The position numbers were made by a program, and so were the translations under genes. Below, one piece after another: positions 33,996 to 43,734 of a stretch of DNA of 64,000 nucleotides (within the stretch, counting starts at the first letter, position 1; each line of letters opens with the position of its first letter). The stretch is from Roseihalotalea indica. Lineage in GTDB: Bacteria; Bacteroidota; Bacteroidia; Cytophagales; Cyclobacteriaceae. The notes beneath the pieces were generated by a model. The model searched no databases. It was given only the letters and a program-made list of their open reading frames with translations, and had not been told where the DNA came from. The stretch is from positions 1,116,001 to 1,180,000 of the forward strand of contig NZ_JAINFL010000001.1 in the NCBI RefSeq assembly GCF_022458895.1. The letters are read 5' to 3'.

Positions 33996-34913
33996 ATGAT
34001 CTATAGAATTATCCTTCTACTCACGCTGCTGCCCGGCTTTATCCACGCACAATCATTGATCTTTGAAAATACCCCGGAAGGAATATGGGTAAAAGAAGGA
34101 GGGGAGAAGGTGATGTTCTTTCAACAGAAAACGAAGTCGCTGGATGGTAAATACCCTCGCGCCGATTATATCCATCCACTCTACGGCCTCGACGGTACGG
34201 TGCTCACTGAAGACTTTCCCGAAGATCATCTGCACCACCGGGGTATTTTCTGGGCGTGGCATCAGATCATTATCGGAGATAAGCGCATGGGTGACGCCTG
34301 GGAGTGTAAAGATTTTGTGTGGGATGTGCAGGAGGTGAGTGGGAAGCAGGAAGAATCTGCCATCTACGCCAAAACCTTCTGGAAGTCGCCTTTATGGACG
34401 AACAGTGATGGAAAGCAGGAGCCTTTTCTCTCGGAAGAAACGAAAATAACTGTTCACCCCAAAACTCCAGACCACCGGGTCATTGATTTTGAGATCTCGT
34501 TGCTGGCTTTAGTGCCGGATTTAAAGATCGGTGGCTCAGAGGACGCAAAAGGCTACAGCGGATTCTCAGTGCGCATGAAATTGCCCGACGATATTGAATT
34601 TACTTCTACCAGCGGGCCGGTGACTCCAACCACCGAAGCTGTGGGGGCTGGCCCGTGGATGGATATGTCAGGCTCCTTGGCAGCTGATGGCGGCCACGCC
34701 GGAATCGTTATCATGAACCATCCTCAGAACCCGCCACCGGAAAATCAGTGGATACTACGAAACAGCGCCAGTATGCAGAATCCGGTCTATCCCGGACGGC
34801 ATCCCGTTCCGGTTTCTGATAAGACACCCACCGTTTTGCGCTATCGGCTGGTGGTGTATGACGGCGAGCTTTCCGAAGAGAAGGTGGACCACCTATATAA
34901 GGACTGGCACTAA
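33996..34913 (+). CDS. secreted PmoA-like protein (DUF6807)
   Basis: A 305-aa exported protein with signal peptide MIYRIILLLTLLPGFIHAQS. The body matches the family often labelled PmoA-like in Bacteroidota and planctomycetes. It has YPRADYIHPLYGLDGTVLTEDFPEDHLHHRGIFWAWHQI near residue 52 (a His-rich cluster HLHHR), a central GAGPWMDMSG and IMNHPQNPP. The family is thought to have a sugar-mutarotase-like fold and often sits with carbohydrate oxidoreductases. It is not a methane monooxygenase subunit. Precise role unknown. Confidence 0.8.
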   Translation: MIYRIILLLTLLPGFIHAQSLIFENTPEGIWVKEGGEKVMFFQQKTKSLDGKYPRADYIHPLYGLDGTVLTEDFPEDHLHHRGIFWAWHQIIIGDKRMGDAWECKDFVWDVQEVSGKQEESAIYAKTFWKSPLWTNSDGKQEPFLSEETKITVHPKTPDHRVIDFEISLLALVPDLKIGGSEDAKGYSGFSVRMKLPDDIEFTSTSGPVTPTTEAVGAGPWMDMSGSLAADGGHAGIVIMNHPQNPPPENQWILRNSASMQNPVYPGRHPVPVSDKTPTVLRYRLVVYDGELSEEKVDHLYKDWH

Positions 34914-34966
34914 GCGTCCGAGCTTCTAGCGAAGCTTTCAGCGAAGCTTTCAACTGAAAACTATTT

Positions 34967-35905
34967 ATGGGGTTGGGCGTAGGAGAATCTGAGCAAAAGA
35001 ATTCATGTATGGTGGACCCTATTCTTGCCGACACCGATATTCCCACCTACCCACTGGAGATGGAAGAGGGGTATACCCACCGTTTTATTAGCATTCTGGA
35101 AGCCGATGGGCAAAAGAATCTGTTGCGGGAGGAGTTTCTGCTTCCGCATCGTAAAGATTTTTATCTGCTAGCCTACGTAAAGCAGGGTTCCAATCGGCAC
35201 TGGATAGATATGACACCGTATACACTACAGCCGCATCATTTTTACTTTAGCGTGCCTGAGCAGGTGCATCTCAAGGAAGAATCCATGCCCATAACCGGTA
35301 CACTCATCGGTTTTACCAAAGAATTTTTAGCATTGGATGATAGCCAGCAGCTCAGAAAATTACCACTTATCCAGAATCCCCACAATGGCCATGAGCTTCG
35401 GTTAGGCGCAGCCGATAGAGGATTTATAGAGGATATTCTGGCGAAACTGAGTACCGAATACAACCGCCCCCAGGACTGGCAGCAGGAGATGTTGCTGGGC
35501 TACCTGCGGGTGCTGCTGATCTATCTAAGCCGGCTGTATACCCAGCAGTTTAGTAACCAGGAGGTGTTTGCCGACCGGCAGATGCTTAAAAAGTTTCAGG
35601 CCAGTATTGAAGAAAATTACCATGAGTTGCACGAAGTAAGTGCATACGCCGATAGGCTAAATATTACGGCCGGACATCTGAACCATCTGGTAAAAGCCCA
35701 GAGTGGTAAAACGGCTATAGAGCACATCCACGCGCGACTACTACTGGAAGCCAAGAGGCTGCTATTCCATACCCAGGAATCTATTAAAGAGATCGCCTTT
35801 TCGCTGGGCTTTGAGGATGCCTCCTATTTCAATCGCTTCTTCAAACGTCTGACCAACAGTACTCCATTGGCTTACCGGAATGCCATCCGCGAAATGTACC
35901 ATTGA
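34967..35905 (+). CDS. AraC-family transcriptional regulator
   Basis: A protein of up to 312 aa with an N-terminal cupin-like domain (LPHRKDFYLLAYVKQGSNRHWIDMTPYTLQPHHFYFSVPEQVHL) and a C-terminal AraC domain (YADRLNITAGHLNHLVKAQSGKTAIEHIHARLLLEAKRLL, then IAFSLGFEDASYFNRFFKRLTNSTPLAYR). The start is uncertain: ATG at 34967 or 35009 (MVDPILADTD), neither with a good ribosome binding site. It is divergent in sequence from the other AraC at 26773 but has the same plan. The next gene, an SDR, is a likely target. Confidence 0.9.
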   Translation: MGLGVGESEQKNSCMVDPILADTDIPTYPLEMEEGYTHRFISILEADGQKNLLREEFLLPHRKDFYLLAYVKQGSNRHWIDMTPYTLQPHHFYFSVPEQVHLKEESMPITGTLIGFTKEFLALDDSQQLRKLPLIQNPHNGHELRLGAADRGFIEDILAKLSTEYNRPQDWQQEMLLGYLRVLLIYLSRLYTQQFSNQEVFADRQMLKKFQASIEENYHELHEVSAYADRLNITAGHLNHLVKAQSGKTAIEHIHARLLLEAKRLLFHTQESIKEIAFSLGFEDASYFNRFFKRLTNSTPLAYRNAIREMYH

Positions 35906-35995
35906 TGCCCGCACTTGTCCTGTTGGTTTCCCGTCAGGGCACATTAGCTTTGTGATATAGTTTATTTACCAAAGTATTTATATCACAAACGAAGT

Positions 35996-36730
35996 ATGAA
36001 AACTGCATTAATTACCGGAGCCAATAGAAGTATAGGACTAGAAACTGCCCGACAGTTGGCTCAGCAAAATTATCATGTGTATTTAGGAAGCCGCAGTTTG
36101 GAGAAAGGTCAGGAGGCGGTCGACAAACTGAAGGCGGAAGGGTTAACCTCAGTAGAAGCCATTGCCCTGGATGTGAACAATCCTGAGTCAATAGCCTCGG
36201 CACGCGAAGAGCTGGGAAAAAAGACCCAGACACTAGACGTACTGGTCAACAACGCTGGGATCAGTGGAGGAATGCCTCAGCCCGCTACTACGATGGATGT
36301 TACTACCATCCGTCAGGTATTTGACACCAACTTCTTCGGGGTCATCAACGTAACCCAAGCCTTCATCGACTTACTAAAGAAATCCGATGCTCCCCGGATT
36401 GTCAACGTTACCTCGGGACTAGGCTCACTAACCAAGCACAGCGACCCTTCCTGGGATTATTATGATTTTAAGAGTGCGGCATATGGCCCTTCCAAAACTG
36501 CTCTGAACGCTTATACGATTGTGTTGGCTCATGAACTGCGCGATACCCCTTTCAAGGTGAATGCGGTAGACCCCGGCTATACGGCTACCGATTTCAACAA
36601 TCATCAGGGAACCAAAAGCATACAGGACGCGGCTCGTCACCTCGTTACCTACGCAGTGCTGGATGCTGATGGCCCAACAGGAAAGTTTTTCAGTGAGGAT
36701 ATCAACCCCGATGGGGAAAGCCCGTGGTAG
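35996..36730 (+). CDS. SDR-family oxidoreductase
   Basis: A 244-aa short-chain dehydrogenase with TGANRSIG at residues 7-14, NNAGISGG, NVTSGLGSL as catalytic Ser region, and YGPSK as Tyr/Lys pair. The Arg in GSRSLEKG suggests NADP(H). Closest in feel to the carbonyl-reductase-like SDRs that are often controlled by an adjacent AraC regulator in Bacteroidota. Substrate unknown. It lies 90 bases after the AraC gene on the same strand and is convergent with the RidA gene. Confidence 0.88.
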   Translation: MKTALITGANRSIGLETARQLAQQNYHVYLGSRSLEKGQEAVDKLKAEGLTSVEAIALDVNNPESIASAREELGKKTQTLDVLVNNAGISGGMPQPATTMDVTTIRQVFDTNFFGVINVTQAFIDLLKKSDAPRIVNVTSGLGSLTKHSDPSWDYYDFKSAAYGPSKTALNAYTIVLAHELRDTPFKVNAVDPGYTATDFNNHQGTKSIQDAARHLVTYAVLDADGPTGKFFSEDINPDGESPW

Positions 36731-36757
36731 CCCGCATGCTAGATAGAATCGGTTGGT

Positions 36758-37168
36758 TCAGATATCTCCTACAAAGGCCGTAGCATCTATCTCCACCAGG
36801 TAATCAGGCTGCCCCAGAGCGGATACAAACAATGCTGTGATGGCAGGAGGGTGTGAAACGTTGCTCATAAATGGCTGGGCTGCCTGAAACCCCTGACGAG
36901 CATCCTGGCCTTGCACCAGATAGATATTAAGCTTTACTACATGGTCAAAGGTGGCACCGCAGGCCGCCAGTGCGATTTGAATGTTCCGCATGACCTGTTC
37001 AGTCTGTGCGGTCAGGTCACCTTTTCCTACAAGCTCGCCATTGGCGTTTACGGCATTCTGCCCACCAATGTAAATATTTTTTCCTTCTCCTTGGGTTGTT
37101 ACTACTTGCGAAAAAGCGGGACTTTTAAAAAGTCCGTCAGGGTTAAGATAACGAATGTTTGTTGCCAT
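36758..37168 (-). CDS. RidA-family protein
   Basis: A 136-aa YjgF/YER057c/UK114-type protein; archetypal RidA hydrolyses reactive enamine/imine intermediates. It has the IYIGGQNAVNANGELVGKGDLTAQTEQVMRNI segment and the C-terminal LVEIDATAFV. The catalytic Arg of RidA (usually in an RxxRxxVxV-like position before the conserved EIEAIA) is not obvious, since the matching stretch reads PPAITALFVSALGQPDYLVEIDA. It therefore belongs to one of the Rid subgroups without proven deaminase activity. Monocistronic, convergent with the SDR. Confidence 0.85.
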   Translation of the reverse strand: MATNIRYLNPDGLFKSPAFSQVVTTQGEGKNIYIGGQNAVNANGELVGKGDLTAQTEQVMRNIQIALAACGATFDHVVKLNIYLVQGQDARQGFQAAQPFMSNVSHPPAITALFVSALGQPDYLVEIDATAFVGDI

Positions 37169-37367
37169 AGGGGTACTGGTTGGAAAGCCTCTTTGTCTTT
37201 GAGTAGTAGAATTAGTTGGGAAAATATAGACGGTAAGTAGTTGGTCACCTTTTATCTGATATTTTCTTTATTCATGGGCATAAATTTAGCATTATCCTTA
37301 ACTAAAACGGCAGGAAGGTGTTGAAGTGGTATTAACTTTTTTAACTCACTCCCAAATACCTACCAAG

Positions 37368-38579
37368 ATGAACAAGGCAGATTTTTCAAGAGAGTACAAT
37401 CGAAGATCGTTTATTCGTACCAGCGGAATACTGGGTGCTGCCGGCATAATGGCTCCTGGAATACTGTCCGCAACAAATTATCCTATATCTCGCAGATCTG
37501 TTTTTCAGGACAAGAAGAAATTGGGCATAGCCTTGGTCGGTCTGGGTAGATATAGTTCAGGGCAACTGGCGCCAGCTTTACAGGAAACCCAATACTGCTA
37601 TTTGTCAGGCATTGTAACCGGTACACCCGAGAAGGAAGATAAGTGGGTAAAGAAGTATGATATTCCGGAAAAGAATGTCTACAACTATGACAACTTTGAC
37701 AGCATCGCCGATAACCCGGATATTGATATCATTTACGTGGTGTTACCCAATAGCATGCATGCCGAATATACCATTCGAGCTGCTAAAGCCGGGAAGCATG
37801 TGATTAGTGAAAAACCAATGGCTACTTCGGTAGAAGATGCCCAGGCGATGATTGATGCATGTAAAGAAAACAATGTGATGCTTTCTATCGGTTACCGTCT
37901 GCATTTTGAACCTCACCATCTTCGAGTAATGGAGCTAGGACAGGAGCAGGTGTATGGTCCGGTGCAAAAAATAAACGCTATAGATAATATGGTAGTCAAA
38001 GAGTGGGAGTGGAGATTGGACAAAGAACTGGCCGGTGGCGGTCCGCTGATGGATCTGGGAATCTACACCGTGCAGGGCGCCTGCTATACAATGGGGCAGT
38101 GGCCGGTAGAAGTGGTAGAAGCCAGCTATGGCGAAGTAACCAAGCCCGATCTGTTTAAAAGCGTGGAACAGTCGTTGACCTTTACATTGCGGTTTCCCGA
38201 TGGGGTAGAGTCCACCCATACAACCAGTTATGCTGATCAGGGAAACTTACTGGAAGGTATTGCGGAAAACGGCTGGTGGAAACTGTCGCCTTCTTACGGG
38301 TACGGAGGCATCAAAGGGGAAACCAACGAGGGCCCAATGAAACTTGATAATGTAAACCAACAGGCCCGACAGATGGATTATTTTGCCGACTGTATCATGA
38401 ACAATAAAGAAATTCTGGTGCCGGGAGAAATGGGACTGAGAGATATGAAAGTCCTGATGGCAATCTACGAGGCGGCTGATTCCGGTAAAAGTGTTCCGCT
38501 GGATCTGGGCAATATGGGCATTCCCAAGTACGATACCCACGTAAAAGTAAATGAAAATTTAACCACCTCTATGGGATAG
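37368..38579 (+). CDS. Gfo/Idh/MocA oxidoreductase with Tat signal (glucose-fructose oxidoreductase-like)
   Basis: Periplasmic NAD(P)-binding sugar oxidoreductase. From the ATG at 37368 the product is 403 aa with a Tat leader: twin arginines at residues 12-13 in NRRSFIRTSG and a hydrophobic stretch GILGAAGIMAPGIL. The nucleotide fold begins LGIALVGLGRYSSG, followed by YVVLPNSMHAEYTIRAAKAGKHVISEKPMATS with the conserved EKP, and the C-terminal domain carries GGGPLMDLGIYTVQ. A tightly held cofactor is expected because it folds before export. The open frame extends upstream to 37326, but the Tat start is preferable. Confidence 0.92.
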   Translation: MNKADFSREYNRRSFIRTSGILGAAGIMAPGILSATNYPISRRSVFQDKKKLGIALVGLGRYSSGQLAPALQETQYCYLSGIVTGTPEKEDKWVKKYDIPEKNVYNYDNFDSIADNPDIDIIYVVLPNSMHAEYTIRAAKAGKHVISEKPMATSVEDAQAMIDACKENNVMLSIGYRLHFEPHHLRVMELGQEQVYGPVQKINAIDNMVVKEWEWRLDKELAGGGPLMDLGIYTVQGACYTMGQWPVEVVEASYGEVTKPDLFKSVEQSLTFTLRFPDGVESTHTTSYADQGNLLEGIAENGWWKLSPSYGYGGIKGETNEGPMKLDNVNQQARQMDYFADCIMNNKEILVPGEMGLRDMKVLMAIYEAADSGKSVPLDLGNMGIPKYDTHVKVNENLTTSMG

Positions 38580-38792
38580 AATTCAGTGAATGGTAAACCT
38601 TAGATTTATCGACGACGGCCGGCCGGCAGAGATGGATATAATTGCATTATGCTCTATTTCCAGGATATGCCGGTTGACCTATAGGTAAGAGGTTACCCTG
38701 GCACTGATATTCGGCACAATGTTGTTTTAATAAAACAGCTTTGAAATGTTGCAAAGCTTGGTCAGTCAAATGTGAGTTCTTTAGCCCATAAA

Positions 38793-39503
38793 CTAACTGT
38801 CTGATTTCTTAGACGAAACAAAAAAAGATTCGGAAGGGCTGCTTGCTTTGGGACCCCAGATTTTAATATTGTCGATCATGCCGGTATCGTCAAAAGAGCC
38901 AAATCCAATGTAGCCCTCGGCAAAATGGGTGTCCGTTGCCTCCATAATAGGAGTGCTCATATCATCAAAATAGACTTTGATAGAGCCATCTTCCAGGGTT
39001 CGTTCTATTTTTACTTTATGCCACTGATCTTTTTCGCCCCAGTCTACTCCATCAGATACTTTTTCGCCAATGGCTGTCCGGGGTTCATCATTCACTAAAA
39101 ATATATTGTGAGCGTGAGGGTCCGGAGTGGTAGCGAGGTGTACGTAGTAGAAATTGCTGGGGTCCTTCATACCAAAAAACAGGCACATATCACGGTGGCC
39201 ATATTCACGCCCGGTTTGCTTTAGTTCGGCTTCCATCACAAAGCTACCGTACATTTGATTGGAAAGTACTGCAATGTTACGGGGTGATCTGACTCGCGGC
39301 TCGTAGTCACTGGGGGCATATAACGAAAGTGCGCGATTATTATCCCGACGGTTCAGCTTCCAGGCAGTTTTGTCAGTCATTTCAAACTGCTTGAGCGGCT
39401 GTTTGCCTTCAAAATCTTCAGTAAATAAAAGCTGATAATTATCGGGAATTAAGGTGGCGAATAGAGGGAGAAGGGGTAGCAAAAGGAGCGAAGTCAGGTT
39501 CAT
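38793..39503 (-). CDS. secreted concanavalin-like (LamG/DUF1080-type) protein
   Basis: A 236-aa exported protein starting MNLTSLLLLPLLPLFATLIP (signal peptide or anchor). The rest resembles the jelly-roll laminin-G/3-keto-disaccharide-hydrolase fold: YQLLFTEDFEGKQPLKQFEM, YGSFVMEAELKQTGREYGHRDMCLFFG, WHKVKIERTLEDGSIKVYFDD and YIGFGSFDDTGMIDNIKIWG, the classic closing strand. A carbohydrate-binding or hydrolytic role is inferred from the fold. It lies convergent with the exported oxidoreductase gene, which also suggests sugar metabolism. Confidence 0.75.
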   Translation of the reverse strand: MNLTSLLLLPLLPLFATLIPDNYQLLFTEDFEGKQPLKQFEMTDKTAWKLNRRDNNRALSLYAPSDYEPRVRSPRNIAVLSNQMYGSFVMEAELKQTGREYGHRDMCLFFGMKDPSNFYYVHLATTPDPHAHNIFLVNDEPRTAIGEKVSDGVDWGEKDQWHKVKIERTLEDGSIKVYFDDMSTPIMEATDTHFAEGYIGFGSFDDTGMIDNIKIWGPKASSPSESFFVSSKKSDS

Positions 39504-39599
39504 AGGTAGTGGATGGAAGTGTTAGGTTATCCGTAAAAATTACGGATTTTCAGCCAAAGTCGCATGGAGCAGCATAAAAACTTTACCCACCTATGCTTG

Positions 39600-40082
39600 C
39601 TACCCTCGCGTAAGCTGATGGATAACTTCCTGATGCTGAGGGTATTCAGTAAGTAAGAGTTGGCGTTGAGCCATCTCAAAATCCTGGAAGTCGAAACCGG
39701 GAGAGACTGTGCAACCTACCAGGGCGTAGGTGGTAGGGTCAGCCATACGCGAAGCAAACCAGTGATTGGCAGGTACTGCCAGCTGAAAACGGTCACCTTT
39801 TTCCCAGTGAGGACCCAGGCGATGAATGGTCAGAGAACCATCGGGGTATAGCACAGCTACTTCCAGCGTTTCACCGGCATAAAAGTGCCAAAGCTCATCT
39901 GATTTTATGCGATGAAAAGCCGAAAAGGCATCTTCTAACAGTAAGTAATAAATGGCCGTGGAATAGTTGCGGTCTATCTCAGTAATAGTACCTTGAGAAC
40001 GGAAAGTTTCCTGATAAAATCCGCCTTCGGGGTGCGGCTGCATGTTAAGGCGATCAATCCATTGTTGGGCATCGGGAAGCAT
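39600..40082 (-). CDS. cupin domain protein (DUF985/cupin_5 type)
   Basis: A 160-aa single-domain cupin with the family opening WIDRLNMQPHPEGGFYQETFRS, then STAIYYLLLEDAFSAFHRIKSDELWHFYAGETLEVAVLYPDG (metal site His/Glu cluster) and VPANHWFASRMA. Role unknown; relatives include sugar epimerase-like and dioxygenase-like folds. It starts 5 bases after the stop of the upstream MORN-like gene, so the two form an operon. Confidence 0.88.
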   Translation of the reverse strand: MLPDAQQWIDRLNMQPHPEGGFYQETFRSQGTITEIDRNYSTAIYYLLLEDAFSAFHRIKSDELWHFYAGETLEVAVLYPDGSLTIHRLGPHWEKGDRFQLAVPANHWFASRMADPTTYALVGCTVSPGFDFQDFEMAQRQLLLTEYPQHQEVIHQLTRG

Positions 40083-40087
40083 GACGG

Positions 40088-40996
40088 CTATTTAGGTTTC
40101 TGATACTCGTAAACTACCTGTCCTTCCGGACTCCACTCTTTCATGGTATAGGGGCGGGCTTCCTCATCATAAGGGTCGTCTGAGTATTTGATCTGCTTTT
40201 TCGGGCGGCGGTCGTAATCATAGAACTCCGTCCAGATGCCTACCTTTTCTCCCTGCTGATATTCGCCTTCAACGGCAATACGCCCACTGGGGTGAAAGTA
40301 GAAGTAATAGCCTTCTTTTTCTCCGTATTCTACCGGTACTACTTCCTGAGGCTTTTTCCGGACACCTTCGTCATAATAAGTGATTTCTGACTCTCGGGGC
40401 CAGCCTCGGGTATACTTTTCTTTATCCAGCAAAATATTTTTGGTGCTATACTTAGTCCAGCGGCCATGCTTGGTGCCTTTGTAGAAAATTCCTTCTTCCA
40501 GAATCTCATTATCCGTAGTCATTTTCTGATAAGGGCCATGCAGAATCAAGGCTTTTCCCTTTGTGATGTTGTGCGTAGTGCGGATTTGCTTGCGTTTGGT
40601 ATCATACCAGTATACATCTCGCACGTAGGGGTCCGGCATCTCAAAGGTTTTCAGGTAATGAAACGTCTCAATAATATCTGTACCGCCAGAAGCAGATCGG
40701 GCATACCCTTTTTTGGTTTTAATGTCGTAAAAAACGTTTCTCTTCCGCTTTTTCGCTTTTTTTTCATCCTTTTCCTCCTCTTCCTCTTCTTCTTCAGCCT
40801 CCAGGTTTACCGTGAGAGGCACCTGAGTTTCTGGGTCTACCAGAAAAATATCGGAAGTATCCGGGGCAAATGTCTTTTCTGTCGTTTCTTCTTCTACCTC
40901 TTCCTCTTTTGTTTTCTTCTCTTTCTTGTCCTGGGCCAAGACGGGTGAAAAAAATATGCCCATCAGAATGAGTATGCTAAACAGGTAACGCATCAT
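40088..40996 (-). CDS. secreted MORN/YwqK-like repeat protein
   Basis: About 302 aa from the ATG at 40996 (the frame is open to 41101, but MMRYLFSILILMGIFFSPVLAQ is the signal peptide; the second Met is equally possible). A highly acidic/lysine stretch follows (about residues 30-90, with EEEEEEEEKDEKKAKKRKR). The C-terminal half has antitoxin-YwqK/MORN-like repeats such as GTKHGRWTKYS, GYYFYFHPSGRIAVEGEYQQGEKVGIWTEFYDY and PEGQVVYEY. Bacteroidota often have such envelope proteins of unknown role. First gene of a two-gene operon with the cupin. Confidence 0.8.
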   Translation of the reverse strand: MMRYLFSILILMGIFFSPVLAQDKKEKKTKEEEVEEETTEKTFAPDTSDIFLVDPETQVPLTVNLEAEEEEEEEEKDEKKAKKRKRNVFYDIKTKKGYARSASGGTDIIETFHYLKTFEMPDPYVRDVYWYDTKRKQIRTTHNITKGKALILHGPYQKMTTDNEILEEGIFYKGTKHGRWTKYSTKNILLDKEKYTRGWPRESEITYYDEGVRKKPQEVVPVEYGEKEGYYFYFHPSGRIAVEGEYQQGEKVGIWTEFYDYDRRPKKQIKYSDDPYDEEARPYTMKEWSPEGQVVYEYQKPK

Positions 40997-41322
40997 ATGA
41001 ATATATGGTGTTTGGATAGTCAACGATGAAACTGAGTTTGTTCTTATTATTTCCTTCGAAAGAAAATACCCGGAAAGATAGTTCCCCAGGTGGTTTGCCA
41101 TCCGGGAAGACGTGCGGTATTTTGGAAAAAGCCATTATTCATAGCTGTAAACACTTTCCATCATCTAAATAACAATCTGGATACAGAGAAAGAAGTAGTA
41201 GAAAACAGCCCAAGCTCACTATTTAAAGGCAAGCTTAGGCCGATAATTATATATGCCAGGCAACTGTGGCCGGACAAATAAATTACTTGAATTTAACAGG
41301 TTGTATACTTTACGTCATCAGT

Positions 41323-42522
41323 TTACGAAGCAAGCACGCCTAGTTCTCGCCCCACTTCTACAAAAGCATTAATAGCCTTATCCAGATGTTCACGCTTATG
41401 GGCGGCACTTAATTGCACCCGAATACGGGATTGCCCTTGGGGCACTACGGGGTAGAAAAACCCAATAACGTAAATACCTTTTTCCAGCAAGCGTTCGGCA
41501 AATTTCTGGGCCAGCGGAGCTTCATATAGCATGATGGGCACAATGGCGTGAGTGCCTGGCTTAATATCAAACCCGACTTCGGTCATCTTCTGCCGGAAGT
41601 AGGTAGTATTATCTTCCAGCGTATCGCGTAGTTCGGTGGTGCTGGTGAGCATATCCAGTACGGCAATGGAGGCTCCGACAATAGAAGGCGCCAGCGTATT
41701 GGAGAAAAGGTAGGGGCGAGACCGCTGCCGCAGCATATCAACAATTTCTTTCCGGGCACTGGTAAATCCACCGGAAGCACCGCCTAGCGCTTTTCCCAGG
41801 GTGCCAGTAATAATATCCATGCGGCCCATCACATCATGATACTCATGGACACCACGGCCGGTTTTACCCATAAAACCCGTAGAGTGGCATTCATCCGACA
41901 TCACCAGTGCATTATATTGATCGGCCAGATCACAGATTTTATTCAGCTGTGCAATGGTGCCATCCATAGAAAATACACCATCGGTTACAATGATTTTGTG
42001 GCGAGCCCCCATAGAGTCAGCTTCTTGTAATTGCTTCTCCAGGTCTGCCATATCATTATGCTGATAGCGGAATCGCATGGCTTTGCATAGCCTGACACCA
42101 TCAATAATGGATGCATGGTTTAATTGATCAGAGATGATGGCGTCTTCTTTGCCGAATAGCGGCTCGAACACTCCGCCATTGGCATCAAAAGCAGCCGCAT
42201 ACAGAATGGTATCTTCCATTCCCAGAAAATCTGAAATCCTTCGTTCCAGTTCTTTGTGAATATCCTGTGTTCCGCAGATAAAGCGGACGGATGACATGCC
42301 GTAGCCATGGGTGTCAATGGTTTTCTTGGCGGCTTCAATAACTTTGGGGTGAGAAGAAAGCCCCAGGTAATTATTAGCGCAGAAGTTAATAACTTCCTTT
42401 CCGGTATCGGTTTTAATAACGGCCCCCTGAGGAGTGGTGATAATACGCTCGGTTTTATACAACCCAGCCTCTTTGATCTCGGCTAGTTCTTTTTGAAGGG
42501 CGGGTTTAAGTGTTTCGTACAT
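41323..42522 (-). CDS. kbl: glycine C-acetyltransferase (2-amino-3-ketobutyrate CoA ligase)
   Basis: PLP enzyme splitting 2-amino-3-ketobutyrate with CoA into glycine and acetyl-CoA, second step of threonine breakdown. The 399-aa protein has the PLP lysine at residue 244 in [14 protein letters not shown] and [44 protein letters not shown] and [16 protein letters not shown], which match Kbl rather than the other alpha-oxoamine synthases. It is divergent from the threonine dehydrogenase gene across 228 bases. Confidence 0.94.
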   Translation of the reverse strand: MYETLKPALQKELAEIKEAGLYKTERIITTPQGAVIKTDTGKEVINFCANNYLGLSSHPKVIEAAKKTIDTHGYGMSSVRFICGTQDIHKELERRISDFLGMEDTILYAAAFDANGGVFEPLFGKEDAIISDQLNHASIIDGVRLCKAMRFRYQHNDMADLEKQLQEADSMGARHKIIVTDGVFSMDGTIAQLNKICDLADQYNALVMSDECHSTGFMGKTGRGVHEYHDVMGRMDIITGTLGKALGGASGGFTSARKEIVDMLRQRSRPYLFSNTLAPSIVGASIAVLDMLTSTTELRDTLEDNTTYFRQKMTEVGFDIKPGTHAIVPIMLYEAPLAQKFAERLLEKGIYVIGFFYPVVPQGQSRIRVQLSAAHKREHLDKAINAFVEVGRELGVLAS

Positions 42523-42532
42523 AACAAAAGAA

Positions 42533-42564
42533 TTGGATGATTGAAGAAATGAAGAACCGAAGAA
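42533..42564. repeat. octamer-periodic array upstream of kbl
   Basis: Four 8-base units in register: TTGGATGA, TTGAAGAA, ATGAAGAA and CCGAAGAA. They begin 11 bases upstream of the kbl start codon (gene on the minus strand). It resembles the octamer array before hisA in period and position. Confidence 0.5.
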
Positions 42565-42696
42565 GATTTAAGATATCAAAGATTGTTTTTGTTTTAAGGC
42601 TCTTCGTTAATAGTAGATTAACTCTATTGTACAGACAACGTTAGGTAGATTACAGGATAATTTTTTCAGCAGAGCTTTCTATCTCTGGTAAGTTGC

Positions 42697-42704
42697 TATT
42701 TTTG
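42697..42704 (+). promoter_or_regulatory. candidate -7 box (TATTTTTG) of the threonine dehydrogenase gene
   Basis: TATTTTTG fits TAnnTTTG and lies 46 bases before the ATG at 42751. No clear -33 TTG stands at the expected distance, so support is moderate. Confidence 0.4.
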
Positions 42705-42750
42705 CGCACTTTTTGATGGGGATAAAGTAAAGATATCCAGAAATAACGTT

Positions 42751-43722
42751 ATGGTAGATACCGGTAAGATTTTAGTAATTGGTGCCAATGGACAGTTAGG
42801 GGTAGAACTGACTGAAGCGTTGGTTCGGCAATATGGCGAAGATCAGGTGATTCCGTCTGATATTAATCCTTCAAATCAAGCGAATTTCATTGAATTAGAT
42901 ATGCTGGATGCGGACCATCTTCGTGCGGTAGTTCGTGAAAAGAACGTGCAGACAATCTATTTGCTGGCGGCTCTGCTTTCGGCTACCGGAGAGAAAAAAC
43001 CATTGCTGGCCTGGCGTATTAATATGGATGGATTACTCAACGTGCTAGAACTGGCACGAGAGGGGGTGATCAGGCAAATATTCTGGCCTAGCTCCATTGC
43101 CGTATTTGGAGAAACCACTCCGAAAGTAAATACACCTCAGGAGACCATTATTTCTCCGGATACTATGTATGGCATTACTAAGCTGGCCGGAGAACGCCTC
43201 GCTGCCTATTACGCTGCAAAATTTGGAGTAGATATACGCAGCCTGCGCTACCCGGGCTTGATTGGTTACCGGGCTTTACCTGGAGGTGGTACCACAGATT
43301 ATGCCGTAGATATTTATCATAAAGCCATAGCCGGTGAAAAATTTCACTGCTTTCTTGCTGCTGATACTCGCCTGCCGCTTATGTATATGTCCGACGCAGT
43401 GCGAGCTACCCTAGAACTGATGCAGGCACCTGCTAATAAGATCACGATCCGATCCAGCTACAATCTGGCGGGTTTTTCCTGTACACCTGCTGAGATTACC
43501 ACTGCCATCCAGCAGCATGTGCCGGATTTTCAGATCGAGTATCAGCCTGATTTTCGCCAGCAGATTGCTGATAGCTGGCCGGAGAGTATTGATGACCGGT
43601 TAGCGCAGCAGGATTGGGGCTGGCAAGCTCAGGTAAACCTGGAGGAGATGACTCTGGATATGCTTAAGAATTTGAGTCAAAGAAAAAAGGCTGCCGTTGA
43701 AACAACCTTTTCCTCTAAATAG
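42751..43722 (+). CDS. GalE-like L-threonine 3-dehydrogenase (extended SDR)
   Basis: NAD-dependent enzyme oxidising threonine to 2-amino-3-ketobutyrate, the substrate of the divergent kbl product. The 323-aa protein has GANGQLG near residue 11, LLAALLSATGEKKPLLAWRINMDGLLNVLELAR, PSSIAVFG with the catalytic Ser/Thr, and YGITKLAGE with the Tyr/Lys. RYPGLIGYRALPGGGTTDYAVDIYH is characteristic of the epimerase-like threonine dehydrogenases known from Flavobacterium and relatives. This is unrelated to zinc-type Tdh. Other extended SDR activities are less likely given kbl. Confidence 0.9.
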   Translation: MVDTGKILVIGANGQLGVELTEALVRQYGEDQVIPSDINPSNQANFIELDMLDADHLRAVVREKNVQTIYLLAALLSATGEKKPLLAWRINMDGLLNVLELAREGVIRQIFWPSSIAVFGETTPKVNTPQETIISPDTMYGITKLAGERLAAYYAAKFGVDIRSLRYPGLIGYRALPGGGTTDYAVDIYHKAIAGEKFHCFLAADTRLPLMYMSDAVRATLELMQAPANKITIRSSYNLAGFSCTPAEITTAIQQHVPDFQIEYQPDFRQQIADSWPESIDDRLAQQDWGWQAQVNLEEMTLDMLKNLSQRKKAAVETTFSSK

Positions 43723-43734
43723 CTAGACCTGTTT

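Noticed and set aside
33996..34913. Particulate methane monooxygenase subunit
   Set aside because: The PmoA-like label of this family is a naming accident; the protein is a soluble exported protein without the membrane helices of the methane enzyme.
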